In this document: piece after piece, positions 7,041 through 10,143 of the stretch
How positions within the stretch are numbered: position 1 is the first letter of the stretch
Layout: each line of letters starts with the position of its first letter
DNA from: Armatimonadota bacterium
Lineage (GTDB): Bacteria > Armatimonadota > Armatimonadia > Armatimonadales > Armatimonadaceae
Length of the DNA: 10,143 nucleotides
NCBI GenBank assembly: GCA_014381035.1
Contig: JACMIS010000516.1
Coordinates: forward strand, 1-10,143
Direction: 5' to 3'
Program-made: the position numbers and the translations under genes
Notes under the pieces: model-generated
Database searches by the model: none
Told to the model about the DNA's origin: nothing
What the model saw: the letters and a program-made list of their open reading frames with translations, nothing else

Positions 7041-7058
7041 CCGGAACCGGAAGAGGGT

Positions 7059-7087
7059 TTGCGGCGGTTTCAAAGGCGCGGTATAAT
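7059..7087 (+). promoter_or_regulatory. Promoter of rpmE2
   Basis: TTGCGG (7059-7064) and a perfect TATAAT (7082-7087) are separated by the optimal 17 bp. Transcription should start near 7094-7096. This promoter is divergent from that of the S9D gene; the two -10 boxes are 41 bp apart. Confidence 0.7.
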
Positions 7088-7095
7088 ACGCGCTA

Positions 7096-7140
7096 ATGCC
7101 CGACGGTCGGAAACCGTCGGGCTTTGCTACGAAAGGTTGA
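7096..7140 (+). promoter_or_regulatory. rpmE2 leader: 5'-terminal hairpin with 14-codon upstream ORF
   Basis: A perfect 9-bp stem, GCCCGACGG (7098-7106) with CCGTCGGGC (7114-7122), closes a 7-nt loop TCGGAAA. It starts within about 4 nt of the predicted transcript 5' end. The same bases encode an ORF from ATG 7096 to TGA 7138-7140, MPDGRKPSGFATKG, which would be leaderless given the -10 at 7082-7087. Its last codons cover the GAAAGG (7131-7136) that is the only ribosome binding candidate for rpmE2, 9 nt before that gene's ATG. Only three T residues follow the stem, so it is not a good terminator. L31 leaders are known regulatory RNAs in other phyla; a link here is inference. Confidence 0.45.
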
Positions 7141-7149
7141 TTTTTATAC

Positions 7150-7401
7150 ATGAAAGATGGTATCCACCCGGAATATCGCTGGATTATTTTCCAGGACGGT
7201 TCCGCCGATTATTCGTTCCTTTGCCGCTCGACTCTGAAGACGAACAAGACCGGAGTCTGGAAAGATGGCAAGGAGTATCCGATTTTCACTTCGGAAATTA
7301 CGTCCGCCTCGCACCCGTTCTTCACCGGTAAGCAGATGATTCTGGATACCGAGGGACGTGTTGAGAAGTTTATGCAAAAATATGGCATGAAAAAGAAGTA
7401 A
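7150..7401 (+). CDS. rpmE2: Ribosomal protein bL31, type B
   Basis: An 83-residue large-subunit ribosomal protein with the type B signature: MKDGIHPEYRWIIFQD at the N-terminus, FLCRSTLKT, KEYPIFTSEITSASHPFFTGKQ (42-62) and the C-terminal VEKFMQKYG. It lacks the four zinc-binding cysteines of type A L31; only Cys25 is present. Type B forms are classically zinc-independent replacements in species that also have type A, but some lineages have only type B. ATG 7150 is the only sensible start because the MKxGIHPEY opening is conserved. The candidate Shine-Dalgarno GAAAGG (7131-7136) is 13 nt away, longer than ideal, and lies at the end of the leader ORF. The gene has its own promoter and a hairpin downstream. 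Confidence 0.97.
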   Translation: MKDGIHPEYRWIIFQDGSADYSFLCRSTLKTNKTGVWKDGKEYPIFTSEITSASHPFFTGKQMILDTEGRVEKFMQKYGMKKK

Positions 7402-7440
7402 TCTTTTTCATAAGCGTTCCATTTGTTGTGCAACTGATTG

Positions 7441-7485
7441 CGAGCAATTGAAATTGGTACCAATTTCAATTGCTCGTTTGTATTT
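7441..7485 (+). terminator. Perfect 36-bp palindrome with T-rich tail, probable rpmE2 terminator
   Basis: Bases 7441-7476 are a perfect palindrome centred on GGTACC, with outer arms CGAGCAATTG and CAATTGCTCG. It is followed by TTTGTATTT (7477-7485). It lies 39 nt after the rpmE2 stop and fits an intrinsic terminator, though the stem is AT-rich and has almost no free loop. No T-run occurs on the other side, so it is one-directional. A protein-binding operator is the alternative. Confidence 0.65.
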
Positions 7486-7535
7486 CGCGTGAATGTATTT
7501 GTAAACGGGTATCTTACCAACGGAGCATAAGAAGT

Positions 7536-8678
7536 GTGAGTAGCGAAACATCATCCCCAACCCCGAAGAGACTCTACGGTGGGCAAGCGGTCATCGAAGG
7601 CGTAATGATGCGCGGTCCCCGTTTTTTCGCCGTCGCCTGTCGGCGGGCGAACGGTCAGGTTGCCGTTACTTGCGAGGAAGTCCCCAAATCCCTGCGCCCC
7701 GATTGGCAAAAACTGCCGTTTCTGCGCGGCGCATTTTCCATCGTGGACGCGATGGCACTGGGTACCCGTGCGCTATTCTGGGCGGCAAAAGTCGCGGAGG
7801 CGGATATTCCCAAGCCTTCCTCCTCCATGGAGGATGCGATTGCCCGCGCCGAGATCGCCCCTGTGGGTGTTGCTCCGGTCGCCGGTATCGTCATTCCCGG
7901 TGTCGCGTCACCCAACACTTCCCGCGTCACGGATGTGGCTATCGGTAGCGCGATGATTCTTGGTCTGGCGATAGGCATCGGTCTCATCGTCGGAATCCCG
8001 TATTTTATTACCGAGGTAATCGGACCGAGGTTAGGCATCACCGGTTGGTGGCAGACCGCGCTTCTGGACGGCATCGTCCGCCTCGCGATCTTTTTCGGCT
8101 ACATCTCCCTCGTCGGACGGTACAAGCACGTCCGACGGACGTTCGAGTATCATGGTGCCGAGCATAAGGTTATCAACGCTCTGGAAAGCGGCGCACCACT
8201 CACCGTGGAGACCGCGCTGGCACAGACTCGCCTCCATCCACGTTGCGGCACGTCGTTCGTCGTTATCGTGATGGTCGTCGCGACGCTCGTTTTCGCCGTG
8301 TTCCGGGAATCGCCGCTGTACGCGTTGCTGTTGCCCAAACTACCGGAAAACCTCGCCACACTGGAGCGAATTCTGACCGGGATCATTCGGCTCGTTGTGA
8401 TGGTGGGCTTGATGATGCCCATCGCCGGAATCTCGTTTGAACTGCTGCGCCTCGCCGGGAAATATCGTGGCAACCCCATTGCCGACGCACTGTCGCGCCC
8501 CGGCATGTGGACGCAACTCCTCACCACACGCGAACCGGACGCCAAACAGATCGAAGTCGCCATCGCGTCGCTGAAAGAGGCGATGAAAGGCGAAGGCGAC
8601 CTACCAGACGAGTCGCATCCCGACCGCGCTCCGATGCGTGAATCGCAGACCCCCAACACTGGCACCGTCGTCGCCTGA
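7536..8678 (+). CDS. DUF1385 membrane protein (YqhQ family)
   Basis: A 380-residue protein of the DUF1385 family (PF07136; B. subtilis YqhQ), sometimes annotated as a predicted metal-dependent enzyme. Conserved blocks in order are YGGQAVIEGVMMRGP (14-28), FLRG (62-65), EYHGAEHKVINALE (204-217) with two His that could bind metal, HPRCGTSF (234-241), and a C-terminal PGMWTQLLTTREPD (322-335). About four membrane segments are visible near 135-158, 173-195, 240-256 and 283-303. An Ala/Pro-rich linker lies at 92-130. The GTG at 7536 is chosen because CGGAG (7521-7525) lies about 10 nt upstream and the family motif follows directly; a start at 7470 would be inside the palindrome. In many Terrabacteria this gene follows the L31 gene, as here, and precedes prmC/prfA, which are absent. 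The molecular function is not settled. Confidence 0.93.
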   Translation: MSSETSSPTPKRLYGGQAVIEGVMMRGPRFFAVACRRANGQVAVTCEEVPKSLRPDWQKLPFLRGAFSIVDAMALGTRALFWAAKVAEADIPKPSSSMEDAIARAEIAPVGVAPVAGIVIPGVASPNTSRVTDVAIGSAMILGLAIGIGLIVGIPYFITEVIGPRLGITGWWQTALLDGIVRLAIFFGYISLVGRYKHVRRTFEYHGAEHKVINALESGAPLTVETALAQTRLHPRCGTSFVVIVMVVATLVFAVFRESPLYALLLPKLPENLATLERILTGIIRLVVMVGLMMPIAGISFELLRLAGKYRGNPIADALSRPGMWTQLLTTREPDAKQIEVAIASLKEAMKGEGDLPDESHPDRAPMRESQTPNTGTVVA

Positions 8679-8695
8679 CACGCCGCAATACCCGG

Positions 8696-8724
8696 TTCCC
8701 AAAATGTACATTTTTTGCTATCAT
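8696..8724 (+). promoter_or_regulatory. Candidate promoter of the PEP-CTERM gene
   Basis: TTCCCA (8696-8701, 4 of 6 to TTGACA) and TATCAT (8719-8724, 5 of 6 to TATAAT) are spaced by 17 bp. The predicted start near 8731 falls inside the left arm of the adjoining inverted repeat, so the two features could interact. Confidence 0.4.
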
Positions 8725-8776
8725 ACAACCGCTATGTTTATCGCACGGGCGAAATAAATAAAACGTAGCGGTTGTA
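8724..8776 (+). promoter_or_regulatory. 16-bp inverted repeat in the leader of the PEP-CTERM gene
   Basis: The left arm TACAACCGCTATGTTT (8724-8739) and the right arm (8761-8776) are complementary at 15 of 16 positions, and the exception is a G-U pair in RNA. The loop is 21 nt. The right arm ends 1 nt before the Shine-Dalgarno AGGAGG (8778-8783). The left arm overlaps the last base of the predicted -10. An operator or a translation-controlling stem are both possible; it has no T-tail, so it is not a terminator for the upstream gene. Confidence 0.6.
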
Positions 8777-8788
8777 CAGGAGGCTGAA

Positions 8789-10093
8789 ATGCTTTCACTT
8801 ATGCTAAAATCCGCACGCCGTGTTTCCGTGTCTGCGGGATTGGTCGCGTTATCGTTATCGTTCGCATCGCTCGCATCCGCACAGATCACAGTGCAAGTCG
8901 TAATGAGCGGGTTGAACAACCCGCGCGGACTCGCCATCGGGGCGGACGGTGGGGTCTATATCACCGAGGCTGGCTCCGGAGCGTTTGATCCCAATACTGG
9001 AGTGTTTGATTTAAATGCTCCGTCCGTAATCGGCGTCAATCCAGTAGAGGAGTTTTATGGGACTACTGGTTCCGTCAGCCGTCTTCTTGGCGGTATGCAA
9101 TCGCGTGTTCTGTCGGGCTTGCCGTCACTCGCGGGTACGGACGGTGGCGGTGCGACTGGCTTGCAGGACATCGTATTCGACGGTGGCGGAGTCGCGTATG
9201 GCGTGATCGGTTCGGTCGGCGGTCCCGCACAACGAGCCGCCTTGAACGCTTCCGCGACCAGCAAGGGGGTTACCAGCGATCCCGGTGATCTCTTCGGGCG
9301 ACTGGTGCGTCTCAACTTCGACGGTGTGCCGAGCGTCAATCTCGCGGATTTTGTTGTCGCTGAAGGTTTGTTGAACCCAGATCAAATTAACGATGTCACT
9401 GACATCAACAGCAACCCCTACGCCCTTACACCGCTTGTCGGTGGTGGATTCGGTGTCGTCGATGCCGGAGCAAACACCCTTTGGAATGTAGGAACCGATT
9501 TGACCACGGTCACGGTCGCATCCGTATTTCCGACGAAACCAAATACGGTGACCCCCCTGCCGCCTTCCTATCAAGCGGTGCCGACATCGGTCGCACTGGG
9601 ACCAGATGGCTCTTACTTTGTCAGTCAACTGACCGGATTCCCGTTCAAGCAAGGCGGCGCGGAGATATACAATGTACCTGCGGGTGGTGGCGCACCGACG
9701 GTAGCCTTTTCCGGCTTCACGACGATCATCGACCTCGCGTTCGGACCGGATGGTCAACTCTACGTCCTGCAACTGACACAGAACGGACTCGGACCAGAAA
9801 GCGGCGGGGTTCCCGGACCAGGGCAGTTGATTCGTGTCGACCCCAACACCGGAACGAAGACGCTCCTCGACGTGACGCTGCCTGGACCTCCCGGCGGTTT
9901 GCTGTTCTCCACGGGAATGGCGTTTGACAGCGACGGATCGCTGTACGTTTCCAACCTCGGGGTTTCTCCGGGGGGTGGGCAGGTGCTTCGCCTAAACGGG
10001 GTTGCCGCTGTGCCGGAGCCGGGATCGGGACTTCTGGCGTTATCTATTGCCTTACCAGTCGCGACTGTTATTGCCCGACGCCGTAAAAAGTAA
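8789..10093 (+). CDS. ScyD/ScyE-like secreted beta-propeller protein with PEP-CTERM tail
   Basis: A 434-residue exported protein. Residues 1-31 are a signal peptide: basic start, hydrophobic core at about 14-29, cleavage likely after ASA (31). The mature part has NHL/SMP-30-like propeller blades, seen as repeated G-x-DG-x-[LVY]-Y-[IV] strands at about 49-59, 270-278, 319-327 and 380-388. The N-terminal block (SGLNNPRGLAIGADGGVYITEAGSG, then GSVSRLL and SRVLSGLPSLAGTD) matches the ScyD/ScyE family as I know it. The tail is a PEP-CTERM signal: VPEP at 408-411, a hydrophobic helix (about 413-428), then RRRKK at the end. Such tails are processed by an exosortase, absent from this window, and the protein is probably released or attached at the cell surface. 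ATG 8789 has AGGAGG (8778-8783) with 5 nt spacing. ScyD/ScyE in cyanobacteria relate to scytonemin synthesis, but distant family members are widespread, so no pigment role is claimed. Confidence 0.92.
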   Translation: MLSLMLKSARRVSVSAGLVALSLSFASLASAQITVQVVMSGLNNPRGLAIGADGGVYITEAGSGAFDPNTGVFDLNAPSVIGVNPVEEFYGTTGSVSRLLGGMQSRVLSGLPSLAGTDGGGATGLQDIVFDGGGVAYGVIGSVGGPAQRAALNASATSKGVTSDPGDLFGRLVRLNFDGVPSVNLADFVVAEGLLNPDQINDVTDINSNPYALTPLVGGGFGVVDAGANTLWNVGTDLTTVTVASVFPTKPNTVTPLPPSYQAVPTSVALGPDGSYFVSQLTGFPFKQGGAEIYNVPAGGGAPTVAFSGFTTIIDLAFGPDGQLYVLQLTQNGLGPESGGVPGPGQLIRVDPNTGTKTLLDVTLPGPPGGLLFSTGMAFDSDGSLYVSNLGVSPGGGQVLRLNGVAAVPEPGSGLLALSIALPVATVIARRRKK

Positions 10094-10143
10094 CTGTTCG
10101 CGATTTAGATGTAGCGGATGTGGTGTGCTACAGGACGACGTCC
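10094..10143. other. Downstream intergenic edge
   Basis: The 50 bases after the PEP-CTERM gene hold no supported ORF. A 6-bp stem, TGTAGC (10110-10115) with GCTACA (10127-10132), is visible but lacks a T-run, so terminator function is doubtful. Confidence 0.3.

Noticed and set aside
7098..7122. Strong hairpin read as a terminator
   Set aside because: Only three T residues follow, no gene on the + strand lies before it, and it sits just downstream of a good promoter, so a leader structure is more likely.
8150..8728. Minus-strand ORF of 192 residues
   Set aside because: It lies opposite the conserved EYHGAEHK and HPRCGTSF blocks of DUF1385; a shadow of high-GC codon use.
9125..9772. Minus-strand ORF of 215 residues
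   Set aside because: It is antisense to the ScyD/ScyE-like propeller, shows no family motif and is Arg/Asp-rich in the manner of a shadow frame.

Overview
The window looks like chromosomal DNA of a Gram-negative-type bacterium, most plausibly an Armatimonadota-like lineage. This is an inference from three things. There is a secreted protein with a PEP-CTERM sorting tail, which implies an outer membrane and an exosortase. There is a DUF1385/YqhQ gene next to a ribosomal protein L31 gene, an arrangement typical of Terrabacteria. Intergenic regions carry palindromic repeats of the CCACGAAGGGC and CACAGAG types. No rRNA, tRNA, CRISPR array, transposase or phage gene is visible.

Region 1 (about 50-3302, + strand) is an accessory cluster of five genes. 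In order they are a short acidic protein with one EF-hand loop, a YgaP-like membrane domain fused to an SRPBCC (polyketide cyclase/START) domain, a 56-residue highly charged protein, a four-helix SPW-like membrane protein, and a zinc-dependent medium-chain alcohol dehydrogenase. Genes of the SRPBCC, SPW and Zn-ADH types tend to travel together in bacteria and are usually read as a stress-associated module; that role here is an inference. Two different inverted-repeat elements sit between genes of this cluster, and an intrinsic terminator closes it.

Region 2 (3398-7027, - strand) is a probable two-gene transcript. The first gene encodes a cytoplasmic S9D serine protease closely resembling the plant chloroplast glutamyl endopeptidase. 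The second encodes a membrane-anchored or exported protein whose C-terminus resembles the GspG pseudopilin globular domain.

Region 3 (7035-8678) starts at a divergent promoter pair. It holds a type B L31 gene (rpmE2) with a structured leader that also encodes a 14-codon upstream ORF, then a perfect 36-bp palindrome that can act as its terminator, then a DUF1385 membrane protein. Both divergent promoters have TATAAT 7-8 nt before an ATG, which suggests leaderless starts.

Region 4 (8679-10093) is a single gene for a ScyD/ScyE-like beta-propeller protein with an N-terminal signal peptide and a PEP-CTERM tail. It is preceded by a 16-bp inverted repeat and a strong Shine-Dalgarno. The last 50 bases hold no recognisable gene.

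I did not find a convincing new multi-gene system. The best candidates for something undescribed are the L31 leader with its upstream ORF, the paired leaderless starts, and the two palindromic elements inside the accessory cluster.
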